31,048 bases of DNA from JBMNQI01 sp050944055 (GTDB lineage: Bacteria > Bacillota > Clostridia > Oscillospirales > Oscillospiraceae): the NCBI GenBank assembly GCA_050944055.1, contig JBMNQI010000022.1, positions 1 through 31,048 of the forward strand. Direction: 5' to 3'. Within the stretch, counting starts at the first letter, position 1. Each line of letters opens with the position of its first letter. The notes below the pieces were generated by a model. The model made no database searches, was not told the DNA's origin, and worked only from the letters and a program-made list of their open reading frames with translations. The translations under genes and the position numbers were made by a program. Below, piece by piece: positions 6,577-14,135 of this stretch.

Positions 6577-7341
6577 TTATTTATTCCTTAAATAGATTTC
6601 AAACAGCCCGCGCATCACGAGGCTGGGATCTACAATCATATCCTTTTTGCAGTACTCAATGATGCCGGTTACGTTTCCGCCCGTCGCGATTACGGAAGCA
6701 TGTCCTATCTTGGCCTCCATGCGCTCTATTATTCCGTCGAGCATGGCGGCGGTGCCGAAGATTATGCCGCTTCTCATAGATTCGATCGTATTGCGCCCGA
6801 TTACGCTTTTAGGGGGTTCGATTGAGATTCGGGGAAGCTGCGCCGTATGTTCCCAGAGCGCCTCAAGGCTCACGCGCACGCCGGGCATAATGGAGCACCC
6901 GAGGAGGTCCCCCTTGGCGTTTATAGCCGTCACGGCCGTGGCGGTGCCCATATCAATAATAATAAGCGGCGGGCTGTAATACTTAATCGCGCCGACGGCT
7001 GCCGCGACAATATCCGAACCTAACTGCGTATGCATTTCCGTCAGTATATTAAGCCCCGTTTTTACTCCCGGGCCTATTGTAATCGGCGTTTTATGGATGA
7101 GGAACTCCACAGCGCTCTCTATATTGGGCGTTACGGGCGGTACGACGCTTGATATGGCCGCGCCGTCCACCACGGATATATCGAAACCATAGAGCTGAAA
7201 TATGTTTTTGATATCCACCGCCAGACGGTCGCGAGACCGCCCCAGCTCCGTCTCTATGGCGGAATTGAACATTATCGAGCCCTTCTTATCGAAAAGCGAC
7301 ATGGAAATGCTGGAATTGCCTACGTCAATGGTGAGTATCAT
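6577..7341 (-). CDS. coaX: Type III pantothenate kinase
   Basis: A 254-residue ASKHA-fold kinase that phosphorylates pantothenate, the first step of coenzyme A synthesis. Visible motifs are the N-terminal phosphate loop TIDVGNSS, the central IIDMGTATAVTAI, which carries a catalytic aspartate region, the SIMPGVRVSLEAL loop and the late ATGGN. Length fits the CoaX family (about 255). ATG 7341 has GGGAGG upstream and starts the protein at MILTIDVGNS; an upstream in-frame start would add 13 residues and bury the binding site. It follows leuB by 81 bases with no terminator, so it is probably the last gene of the leu operon. Confidence 0.92.
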   Translation of the reverse strand: MILTIDVGNSSISMSLFDKKGSIMFNSAIETELGRSRDRLAVDIKNIFQLYGFDISVVDGAAISSVVPPVTPNIESAVEFLIHKTPITIGPGVKTGLNILTEMHTQLGSDIVAAAVGAIKYYSPPLIIIDMGTATAVTAINAKGDLLGCSIMPGVRVSLEALWEHTAQLPRISIEPPKSVIGRNTIESMRSGIIFGTAAMLDGIIERMEAKIGHASVIATGGNVTGIIEYCKKDMIVDPSLVMRGLFEIYLRNK

Positions 7342-7422
7342 ATCGTGCCTCCCTGCCAGAAATGGTATTATCGTCTTCAAATCTCAAACCGGTTGCTGCT
7401 TAAGCGGGAGGGCGGCGATAGC

Positions 7423-8493
7423 TTATCCTGCGGAAACCGCCCCGGCTATAAGATCTCCCATTTGGGCAGTGCCTATATATGCTCCGCCTGCGGCGAGATC
7501 GGCGGTGCGGCAGCCCTCCCCGAGCACCCTGTCAACGGCCGCTTCCACCGCGTCCGCCTCGGCGGACATATTGAAGCTATACCGCAGCATCATTGCGGCC
7601 GACAATATTGTGGCGATCGGATTTGCCAGGTTCTTCCCCGCAATATCCGGAGCCGAGCCGTGTATCGGCTCGTAAAGCCCCGGGCCTTCGCCCCCTATGC
7701 TGGCAGACGGCAGAAGTCCTATGGACCCTGTCACCGCGGACGCCTCGTCCGAGAGAATATCGCCGAACATGTTCTCCGTTACCAGCACGTCGAAGCTCTG
7801 GGGGGCGCGGACAATCTGCATCGCGCAGTTGTCAACGAGCATATCCGAGTACTCAACGTCCGGATACTCCTCCCTGAGTTGGTGCATTATTCTGCGCCAC
7901 AGGCGCGAGGAGTCGAGTACGTTGGCCTTGTCCACGCTGGTTAGTTTTTTCCGGCGCAGGCGCGCAAGCTCGAAGGCGCGCCGGCCTATACGCTCAATCT
8001 CAAATTCGCTGTAAGCCATAGTGTCGTAGTGCTCCTCGCCGTACCGCCCACGCCTTTTCCCGCGCTCGCCGAAGTATATCCCTCCTGTCAGCTCGCGGAC
8101 TATCAGCATATCGAACCCGTCCGGGCAGACATTGTTTTTCAGCGGGCAGGCTTCCCTAAGAGCGGGCCTGAGCATTGCGGGGCGGAGGTTTGCGTACAGC
8201 CCGAGATCCCGGCGTATCGCCAGAAGCGCTTTCTCGGGGCGCTTATCGGGCTCAGTATTATCCCACTTCGGGCCTCCGACCGCGCCGAGCAGAACGGCGT
8301 CGCAGGACCTGCATTTTTCAGCCGTGCCCTCTGGATACGGCGTGCCGAGCTTGTCGACGGCGCAGCCGCCCATCAGCACTTCCTCAAACGTAAAATCATG
8401 GCCGTACTTCCTGCCGACGGCCAGAAGCACTTTTACGGCTTCGCCGACGACTTCCGGCCCTATTCCGTCGCCTCTTATAAGCGCGATCTTCAT
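7423..8493 (-). CDS. leuB: 3-isopropylmalate dehydrogenase
   Basis: A 356-residue NAD-dependent decarboxylating dehydrogenase that converts 3-isopropylmalate to 2-ketoisocaproate precursor in leucine synthesis. Family marks are the N-terminal IALIRGDGIGPEVV, the LLGAVGGPKWD loop, the RELTGGIYFG substrate motif and the signature NMFGDILSDEAS followed by GSIGLLPSAS. The C-terminal EPIHGSAPDIAGKN is the NAD-specificity region. Its ATG overlaps the leuD stop by 4 bases, which implies translational coupling. Confidence 0.96.
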   Translation of the reverse strand: MKIALIRGDGIGPEVVGEAVKVLLAVGRKYGHDFTFEEVLMGGCAVDKLGTPYPEGTAEKCRSCDAVLLGAVGGPKWDNTEPDKRPEKALLAIRRDLGLYANLRPAMLRPALREACPLKNNVCPDGFDMLIVRELTGGIYFGERGKRRGRYGEEHYDTMAYSEFEIERIGRRAFELARLRRKKLTSVDKANVLDSSRLWRRIMHQLREEYPDVEYSDMLVDNCAMQIVRAPQSFDVLVTENMFGDILSDEASAVTGSIGLLPSASIGGEGPGLYEPIHGSAPDIAGKNLANPIATILSAAMMLRYSFNMSAEADAVEAAVDRVLGEGCRTADLAAGGAYIGTAQMGDLIAGAVSAG

Positions 8494-8978
8494 TCCTCTT
8501 CCCTCGCCTTCATATACCCAAGAAGGCCGCCTGCCTCTATGATGCCCGCTACAAAAGGCGGGAACGCGGCGGCTCTGAAGGTTTCCCCCGTTGTCTCGTC
8601 CTTGATTTCCCCGGTCTTAAAATCAACCTTAACCGTGTCGCCCGCCTCTATATGGGCGGCGGCTTCGGGGCACTCCATTATCGGCAGCCCGATATTTATC
8701 GCGTTGCGGTAGAATATACGCGCAAAGCTGGCGGCTATAACGACGGACACGCCGCTCTGCTTTATGGCCGCCGGCGCGTGCTCTCTTGACGAGCCGCAGC
8801 CGAAGTTGGCCCCGGCTACGATTATATCGCCCGGCCGGACCTTCCCGGCAAATTCCTTGTCAATGTCCTCCATGCAGTGGCCGGCCAGCTCGCGCATATC
8901 GGAGCAGTTGAGGTATCTGGCGGGGATTATTACGTCCGTATCTACATCGTTCCCATATTTAAAAACCTTACCTGCCAT
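8490..8978 (-). CDS. leuD: 3-isopropylmalate dehydratase, small subunit
   Basis: A 162-residue swivelling-domain subunit that completes the LeuCD active site. Marks are DTDVIIPARYL near the N-terminus and the GANFGCGSSREHAP motif, with RNAINIGLPI later on. The short length fits the free-standing archaeal/clostridial LeuD type. AAGGAGGG overlaps the leuC stop, and the 3' end overlaps leuB. Confidence 0.95.
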   Translation of the reverse strand: MAGKVFKYGNDVDTDVIIPARYLNCSDMRELAGHCMEDIDKEFAGKVRPGDIIVAGANFGCGSSREHAPAAIKQSGVSVVIAASFARIFYRNAINIGLPIMECPEAAAHIEAGDTVKVDFKTGEIKDETTGETFRAAAFPPFVAGIIEAGGLLGYMKAREEE

Positions 8979-8991
8979 TTTGTAACCCTCC

Positions 8992-10245
8992 TTATTCCGG
9001 CATCGCTATTGCGCCCTTGACGGCTGAGGCGGCCGCGACTGCGGGGCTCGCCAGCACCACCTCGGACTCTGTGTGCCCCATTCGCCCGACAAAGTTCCGG
9101 TTTGTCGTGGAAACAGCGCGCTCGCCGGCGCTCATTACGCCCATATGCCCGCCGAGGCAAGGCCCGCAGGTCGGCGTGCTGACGACCGCGCCCGCCTCTA
9201 TAAACGTCTCTATTAGGCCTTCGCGCAGCGCCTGCATATACACCTCCTGGGTCGCGGGTATGACTATGCAGCGCACGCCTTTAGCCACTTTTTTGCCCCT
9301 GAGCTGATTTGCCGCCATACGAAGGTCGCCTATGCGCCCGTTTGTGCACGAGCCTATCACAACCTGCTGTATTGGCAAACCGGCAGCCTCGTCCACGGTT
9401 TTTGTATTCGACGGCAAATGCGGCATGGATACTGTGGGCCGAAGTTCGCAGAGGTCTATAACTATTTCCCTCTCGTATTCCGCGTCCGGGTCGGGCTCAT
9501 ACGCCTTCCATTCGCTCGTCACTCGGCCTTTTAAGTATTCGCGCGTCAGGCCGTCAACGGGGAAAATACCGTTTTTGGCGCCCGCCTCAATAGCCATATT
9601 CGCTATTGTGAACCTGTCGTCCATTGAGAGGCTGGCAACGCCCTCTCCGGAAAACTCCATCGACTTATAAAGCGCGCCGTCCACGCCTATCATGCCTATT
9701 ATATGAAGTATCAAATCTTTCCCGGAGACGAATTTGCCCAGGCTGCCCTTAAGCGTGAATTTAACAGCGGCCGGGACCTTGAACCAGGCCAGCCCCGAGG
9801 CCATGCCCGCCGCCATGTCAGTGCTGCCGACGCCGGTGGAGAAGGCGCCGAGCGCACCGTATGTGCAGGTGTGGGAGTCCGCGCCGATTATGCACTGACC
9901 GGGAGCTACAAGCCCTTTTTCAGGCAGCAGCGCGTGCTCAATGCCCATTTCACCTACGTCAAAGAAATTCGTTATCCCGAACCGCCCGGCAAATTCCCTG
10001 CATGTTTGGCAAAGCTCCGCTGCTTTTATATCCTTGCAGGGAGTGAAGTGGTCCAGTACTATCGCAATCCTATCCCTGTCAAATATTCTTGTGAGCCCTG
10101 CCTTGTAAAACTCATCCACGGCGACCGGCGTCGTCACGTCGTTTCCAAGGACCATGTCGAGCTTAGCCTCAATAAGGTCCCCGGCCTTAACACTGTCCAG
10201 GCCGGCGTGCGCGGCCAGGATTTTCTGCGTCATTGTCATTCCCAC
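8992..10245 (-). CDS. leuC: 3-isopropylmalate dehydratase, large subunit
   Basis: A 417-residue aconitase-family subunit that isomerises 2- and 3-isopropylmalate using a [4Fe-4S] cluster. Cluster cysteines are seen in VIGSCTNGR and in TPTCGPCLGG. DHFTPCKD and GADSHTCTYGALG are further family blocks. About 417 residues is typical of the short archaeal/Clostridia LeuC type rather than the ~465-residue enterobacterial one. The chosen start is GTG 10245, nine bases after AGGAGG; ATG 10239 is an alternative. It is first in leuCDB-coaX; no leuA is present in this window. Confidence 0.95.
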   Translation of the reverse strand: MGMTMTQKILAAHAGLDSVKAGDLIEAKLDMVLGNDVTTPVAVDEFYKAGLTRIFDRDRIAIVLDHFTPCKDIKAAELCQTCREFAGRFGITNFFDVGEMGIEHALLPEKGLVAPGQCIIGADSHTCTYGALGAFSTGVGSTDMAAGMASGLAWFKVPAAVKFTLKGSLGKFVSGKDLILHIIGMIGVDGALYKSMEFSGEGVASLSMDDRFTIANMAIEAGAKNGIFPVDGLTREYLKGRVTSEWKAYEPDPDAEYEREIVIDLCELRPTVSMPHLPSNTKTVDEAAGLPIQQVVIGSCTNGRIGDLRMAANQLRGKKVAKGVRCIVIPATQEVYMQALREGLIETFIEAGAVVSTPTCGPCLGGHMGVMSAGERAVSTTNRNFVGRMGHTESEVVLASPAVAAASAVKGAIAMPE

Positions 10246-10295
10246 GGATGCGTTCCTCCTCTTGCCAGGTCAGGCTGATGTTATGATATTTGGTT

Positions 10296-10324
10296 ATTTT
10301 ACCACTTCCTATCCGCCTTCGCAA
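10296..10324 (-). promoter_or_regulatory. Promoter of the leuCDB-coaX operon
   Basis: On the minus strand TTGCGA (10324-10319) and TAAAAT (10301-10296) with a 17-base spacer. The start site would be near 10289, leaving a leader of ~45 bases. That is too short for a T-box or leader-peptide attenuator. Confidence 0.75.
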
Positions 10325-10402
10325 CACAAAATTGAATTCCGCAGCGTATACTTAAATATAGCCGTTGCCAAAACCGGCGCCATGACCGAAATATGACCTG
10401 GA

Positions 10403-10604
10403 GCATCATAATCCGAATACTGCCGTGCCCGGGCAGAGCCCGGCTGTCCTCCCGGCGCTGGCGCCGTCAGATTAGTTTAAGAAGGAATAAGCCGTGACCG
10501 GAGGCCGCAGAGCGGCTGCGCTTAAGATGGCAGTGGCGGCGGGAAGCCCGGGGCCGCCGCCAAATCCGGGGGCCGGAAAAGTATTCGGATTATAATGCTT
10601 TTTT
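10403..10604 (+). ncRNA. Highly structured ~200-nt RNA upstream of the spoVM cluster
   Basis: A closing helix of 19 positions (18 paired, one C-A mismatch) joins GCATCATAATCCGAATACT (10403-10421) to AGTATTCGGATTATAATGC (10580-10598), followed by TTTTTT (10599-10604). Inside are GC-rich hairpins: CCGGGC-aga-GCCCGG (10429-10443), CGGCGC-tg-GCGCCG (10453-10466), GCCGC-aga-GCGGC (10504-10516) and GGCGGC...GCCGCC (10535-10558). TTTAAG near 10476 can pair with CTTAAG near 10521. No long open frame lies inside. It ends like a free-standing RNA with its own terminator, but the next ribosome binding site begins at 10605, so it could also be a leader switch. I could not match it to cobalamin, T-box, SRP, tmRNA or RNase P RNA. 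A raiA-type RNA or 6S RNA is possible but unproven. Confidence 0.6.
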
Positions 10605-10618
10605 AGGAGGGGGTCTGC

Positions 10619-10774
10619 GTGTTCTGCAGGACCAGACCGATTGGAATTATACTGATTGCATGCGGCTTAGGCCTGCTTTTGGGAGCCATACTCTGCAGCG
10701 CGTTTTTTACGGTGCTGCTGGGTATAGCGGCAATCGCCGCCGGTGTGTTTATACTCATAAAAAAACCCTGTTAG
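10619..10774 (+). CDS. 51-residue two-helix membrane miniprotein
   Basis: A GTG start six bases after AGGAGGGGG (10605-10613) opens a 51-codon frame. The product has a short polar start (MFCRTRP) and two hydrophobic stretches (about 8-24 and 26-46), separated only by CSAFF. It ends in LIKKPC, with cysteines at 3, 15, 26 and 51. I do not recognise a family. The stop lies next to the spoVM ribosome binding site (AGGAGGTG, 10774-10781), so the two genes are almost certainly co-transcribed. A role in sporulation is inferred only from this position. Confidence 0.65.
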   Translation: MFCRTRPIGIILIACGLGLLLGAILCSAFFTVLLGIAAIAAGVFILIKKPC

Positions 10775-10786
10775 GAGGTGTCGTCT

Positions 10787-10861
10787 GTGAGGATATACGT
10801 ATTCAAGGCTCCGAGGGCTCTGCGCGGATTGTTTAAAAGGCTGTTTAAAGTATCGGAATAA
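10787..10861 (+). CDS. spoVM: Stage V sporulation protein SpoVM
   Basis: A 24-residue peptide starting at GTG, six bases after AGGAGGTG. It begins MRIYVFKAPRALRG and ends KRLFKVSE. It lines up without gaps with Bacillus SpoVM: aromatic Tyr4, Lys7 and the helix-breaking Pro9 are at the same positions, followed by a basic amphipathic helix. SpoVM is an amphipathic helix that recognises the convex outer forespore membrane and recruits SpoIVA. The next two genes encode SipL and SpoIVA, its known partners, which makes this call strong despite the tiny size. Confidence 0.88.
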   Translation: MRIYVFKAPRALRGLFKRLFKVSE

Positions 10862-10936
10862 CGGAATAAATCAAGTCAAGCCCTAATATACTCCAACTGA
10901 AATAATCATTTAAATACCAATCAGGGGAGGATACAT

Positions 10937-12457
10937 ATGGAGCTGGAGCTTATTAGGGAAAAACTCACATGCTTCGAACCTGTCCATAGCGCGGTAACCC
11001 GCTGCGAGGAAACGCTCGAAGCAATCGTGCCCGACAACCTGCCTGATGTTGGGCATATCATCGACGCCTGCGGCGCCGCCCTCGTCAGAGGCAAGGAGAT
11101 AAGCGACGGCAAAGCTCAGGTTACGGGCGTGGCCGCCGTCGGTATCATCTATGCCCCCGAGGGCGGCGAAGGGGTAATTGGTCTGGATGTCGGCATTCCG
11201 TTCACCTGCAGCTTTGAGGGGAACGGGCTTAATGCCGACTGTTCGCCCGTTATCACCTGTTATCTCTCCTCCGCCGACGCCCGCCTGCTCAACCCGCGAA
11301 AGATACTTGTGCGCGCCGAAGTTACGGTAATGATGACGGCTTGGTCCCCGCAAACAACGGAATTATGCACAGGCGTCAAGGACGGCGCGCATGCTGAGAC
11401 GCTTATGGGCGAGTATAATCTCTGCCTTGTTACAGACGTGGTTGAAAAGAGCTTCACAATAGCCGAGGAGCAGGAGCTCTCTTCCGCGCGCCCCGCCGCG
11501 GGGCAGATACTCGGCGGGCGCATCTCGCTTACTCCGGGCGAGTCGCGCGCCGTCGGGAACAAGGTCGTCTCCAAGGGGACGGCGTATCTTACGATACTCT
11601 ATTCCGCAGAGAGCGACGGCGGGCTTTGCACCGCTTCGTTCGAGCTTCCCTACTCTCAGATTCTTGAGCTGTCCGGGGCTAAGGAAAACGCCGAATGCTT
11701 CGTCTACCCGCTGTTAACGGGTTGGGAGATCGGCATTATTGATGACCAGAACGCCCCCGGTCGTGTTTTAAGTATTACGCTCTATATAGCAATGCAGTGC
11801 ATTGCCGCCGAGAGCATGATTGTCAATGTGGTTTCCGACCTCTACAGCACCGAAAACGACCTGACTGCAGATATCTCGGAAATCAGCTTGAACGCCTCGT
11901 ACGACAGGACGCAGAAGCGCCAAAGCGTGCGTGAGATTTTGGAGCTGCCTGAGCTTCGCAGCATAGTCGACACTCACGTCATGTTTTCCGGCGCAAGAAA
12001 AAGCGACGACGGCGACGTGCTATTAGCAGACGCGAACGTCACCATCGTTTATTACGACAACGAAGGCAAGCTCGTCTCGTCGTCTAATCGTATGCCTGTC
12101 AGCCTGCGCCTGGAGTCCGGCGCCGGGCTTTCGACGGTCCCTGTCACAGCTATCGAGGCATATGCAGTCCCCGTGTCCGGCGGCGCCGAGGTCCGCTTTG
12201 ACGCGGAATTTGACATCTCCGCTGCCGGCCGAATTAAACTGCCGGTTGTTTCAGGGGTCGCGCCCGCAAGCCCGGGCGAGAACGTCAGGCGGCCCGCTAT
12301 CATACTGCGCACCGTCTCCGCGGGCGAAAGCCTCTGGGATATCGCAAAGCACTACGGGGCCTCATCCTCCGATATCATACAGGTTAACGGGCTGGACGAG
12401 AACGCGTCGCTGACCCCCGGACGGCTGTTGCTTATTCCAAGAAAGAGAGGGAAGTAA
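10937..12457 (+). CDS. sipL: SpoIVA-interacting protein SipL (DUF3794 and LysM)
   Basis: A 506-residue protein with DUF3794/SPOCS-type beta-rich modules through most of its length: repeats with the pattern GTAYLTILY / VTGVAAVGIIY / ADANVTIVYY. A C-terminal LysM domain (about 457-503) contains VSAGESLWDIAKHYG, NGLDENASLTPGRLLLIP. In Clostridioides difficile, SipL binds the SpoIVA ATPase domain through its LysM and is needed to localise the coat around the forespore. It lies one base before spoIVA and 75 bases after spoVM, a compact physical linkage of all three partners. ATG 10937 follows GGGGAGG. Confidence 0.9.
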   Translation: MELELIREKLTCFEPVHSAVTRCEETLEAIVPDNLPDVGHIIDACGAALVRGKEISDGKAQVTGVAAVGIIYAPEGGEGVIGLDVGIPFTCSFEGNGLNADCSPVITCYLSSADARLLNPRKILVRAEVTVMMTAWSPQTTELCTGVKDGAHAETLMGEYNLCLVTDVVEKSFTIAEEQELSSARPAAGQILGGRISLTPGESRAVGNKVVSKGTAYLTILYSAESDGGLCTASFELPYSQILELSGAKENAECFVYPLLTGWEIGIIDDQNAPGRVLSITLYIAMQCIAAESMIVNVVSDLYSTENDLTADISEISLNASYDRTQKRQSVREILELPELRSIVDTHVMFSGARKSDDGDVLLADANVTIVYYDNEGKLVSSSNRMPVSLRLESGAGLSTVPVTAIEAYAVPVSGGAEVRFDAEFDISAAGRIKLPVVSGVAPASPGENVRRPAIILRTVSAGESLWDIAKHYGASSSDIIQVNGLDENASLTPGRLLLIPRKRGK

Positions 12458-12458
12458 G

Positions 12459-13931
12459 ATGGAACACATTTATGAGGATATCGCCCAGCGAACGGGCGGG
12501 GATATTTACATCGGAGTCGTAGGACCGGTCAGAACCGGCAAGAGCACGTTCATAAAGCGTTTTATGGAGACCCTGGTTATCCCGCATATCGACAACGTAT
12601 ACAGCCGCGAGCGGGCGCGCGACGAGCTGCCGCAGTCCGGCTCCGGGCGGACCATAATGACGGCCGAGCCTAAATTCGTTCCCGAGGAGGCCGTAGAGAT
12701 TACGCTTTCCGGCGGCAGCAGATTCGCCGTCCGCCTTATAGACTGCGTTGGCTATATGGTGGACGGGGCCGTCGGCCAGGCTGAGGACGGCGAGCCCCGC
12801 ATGGTGGCCACTCCCTGGTTCGACTACGATATACCTATGGCGGAAGCCGCCGAGATAGGGACCCGCAAGGTCATTGCGGACCATTCTACCATCGGCATAG
12901 TTGTCACAACCGACGGGAGCATTCTGGATATCCCCGCCGGCGCGTACCTTGAACCCGAGGCACGTGTGATAAACGAACTTCGCGAAATCGGCAAACCGTT
13001 TGTAGTTATTGTGAACTCAGCCTATCCGGGGAGCTCGGCGGCGAGCGCGAAATGCGAGCAGCTCAGCCGCGATTACGGAGTATCGGCAATAGCCGTGAAC
13101 TGCCTCGAGCTCAGCGAGCGTGACATCAGCTCCATCCTCAAAACGGTTCTCTATGAATTCCCCGTCACGGAGCTGGGCATCAACCTCCCCGGATGGGTCG
13201 AGGCGCTCCCGGCCTCTCATTCGATCAGGACCTCGCTGTACTCGGTCGTCCTCTCGGGCGCGGGCGACATGCGCCGCATCGCCGATGTGGAGGCCTCGGT
13301 CGAGGGAATGAGGAACAGCGATCTAATCGCCTCGGCCTACGTCGACTCGATCGACCTCGGAACAGGCGAGGCGGTCGCGACGCTGGACCTGCCGCGCTCG
13401 CTTTTCTACGACACAATAAGCGAACAGTCCGGCTTCGCCATAAGCGACGACGGGGATCTGATGGGGCTTCTTACCGGCCTTGCCGACATCAAGAGCGAAT
13501 ATGAAAAGGTTTCCGAGGCGCTCCGGCAGGTGCGCGAGACCGGTTACGGCGTGGTCGCGCCCTCAATGGCCGACATGAGGCTTGAGGAACCCGAAATTGT
13601 CAAGCAGAGCGGGCGGTACGGCGTCTGCCTGCGGGCCTCGGCGCCTTCCATACACATGCTGCGGGCCGATATCAAGACAGAGATATCGCCAATAGTCGGT
13701 TCGGAGAAGCAGTCGGAGGATTTAATAGCCTACCTCCTGTCGGAATTCGAGGGCGACACCACCAAGCTCTGGGAATCAAATATTTTCGGAAAGTCCCTGC
13801 ATGAGCTCGTGAGCGAGGGACTATACTCAAAGCTCAAAAAAATGCCGGAGGACGCGCAGAAGAAACTGCGCGAGACACTGCAGCGCATAATAAACGAGGG
13901 CTCCGCCGGACTCATCTGCATAATACTCTAA
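12459..13931 (+). CDS. spoIVA: Stage IV sporulation protein A, coat morphogenetic ATPase
   Basis: A 490-residue TRAFAC-type ATPase that polymerises on the forespore surface to form the basement layer of the spore coat. The Walker A motif GPVRTGKST is at residues 22-30. RTIMTAEPKFVPEEAVEI (switch region) and LIDCVGYMVDGAVG (Walker B region) follow. The C-terminal third carries the SpoIVA-specific middle and C-terminal domains and ends in the typical hydrophobic GLICIIL tail. Length matches the family (about 492). It is last in the spoVM-sipL-spoIVA unit and is followed by a terminator. Confidence 0.97.
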   Translation: MEHIYEDIAQRTGGDIYIGVVGPVRTGKSTFIKRFMETLVIPHIDNVYSRERARDELPQSGSGRTIMTAEPKFVPEEAVEITLSGGSRFAVRLIDCVGYMVDGAVGQAEDGEPRMVATPWFDYDIPMAEAAEIGTRKVIADHSTIGIVVTTDGSILDIPAGAYLEPEARVINELREIGKPFVVIVNSAYPGSSAASAKCEQLSRDYGVSAIAVNCLELSERDISSILKTVLYEFPVTELGINLPGWVEALPASHSIRTSLYSVVLSGAGDMRRIADVEASVEGMRNSDLIASAYVDSIDLGTGEAVATLDLPRSLFYDTISEQSGFAISDDGDLMGLLTGLADIKSEYEKVSEALRQVRETGYGVVAPSMADMRLEEPEIVKQSGRYGVCLRASAPSIHMLRADIKTEISPIVGSEKQSEDLIAYLLSEFEGDTTKLWESNIFGKSLHELVSEGLYSKLKKMPEDAQKKLRETLQRIINEGSAGLICIIL

Positions 13932-13960
13932 AATAAATCCTTAATATGTTAATAGTATTG

Positions 13961-13990
13961 AAAAGCCCCGCCGGCAGCCGGGGCTTTTTT
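13961..13990 (+). terminator. Terminator after spoIVA
   Basis: Stem AAAAGCCCCG / CGGGGCTTTT around CCGGCAGC, followed by further T residues to 13990. Confidence 0.92.
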
Positions 13991-14040
13991 ATGCTGCCGG
14001 GTCATTTTTTTGTATAAAAAAAGCCGTAAAATTAACAGAA

Positions 14041-14070
14041 ATGTGTAAATATAATGAGTGTTTTACACAT
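14041..14070. promoter_or_regulatory. Inverted-repeat operator candidate of nfnAB
   Basis: ATGTGTAAA (14041-14049) and TTTACACAT (14062-14070) form a perfect 9-12-9 inverted repeat with half-site centres about two helical turns apart. The right arm touches the -35 at 14070. The regulator is not known. The half-site is not a clear Rex, CcpA or NrdR match. Confidence 0.55.
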
Positions 14071-14098
14071 GGACATCGTATTTTCAATGTGTTATAAT
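14070..14098 (+). promoter_or_regulatory. nfnAB promoter
   Basis: TGGACA (14070-14075) and perfect TATAAT (14093-14098) with a 17-base spacer. The start site is near 14105, giving a ~30-base leader. Confidence 0.85.
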
Positions 14099-14135
14099 CT
14101 AAACGTGATTCAGACAGTAATTCGGAGGTATGCTC

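Noticed and set aside
7345..8712. Long plus-strand open frames opposite leuB and leuD
   Set aside because: They are antisense shadows of well-supported genes, with Arg/Pro/Ser-rich composition and no ribosome binding sites.
10246..10620. T-box leader or cobalamin riboswitch upstream of leuC or spoVM
   Set aside because: No T-box GGGTGGnACCGCG-like sequence was found on the leu strand and its leader is only ~45 bases. The conserved cobalamin box is also absent from the structured RNA.
14084..14107. Rex box overlapping the nfnAB -10
   Set aside because: TGTTA and TAAAC around the -10 resemble half-sites only loosely and do not form the TTGTTA/TAACAA palindrome.
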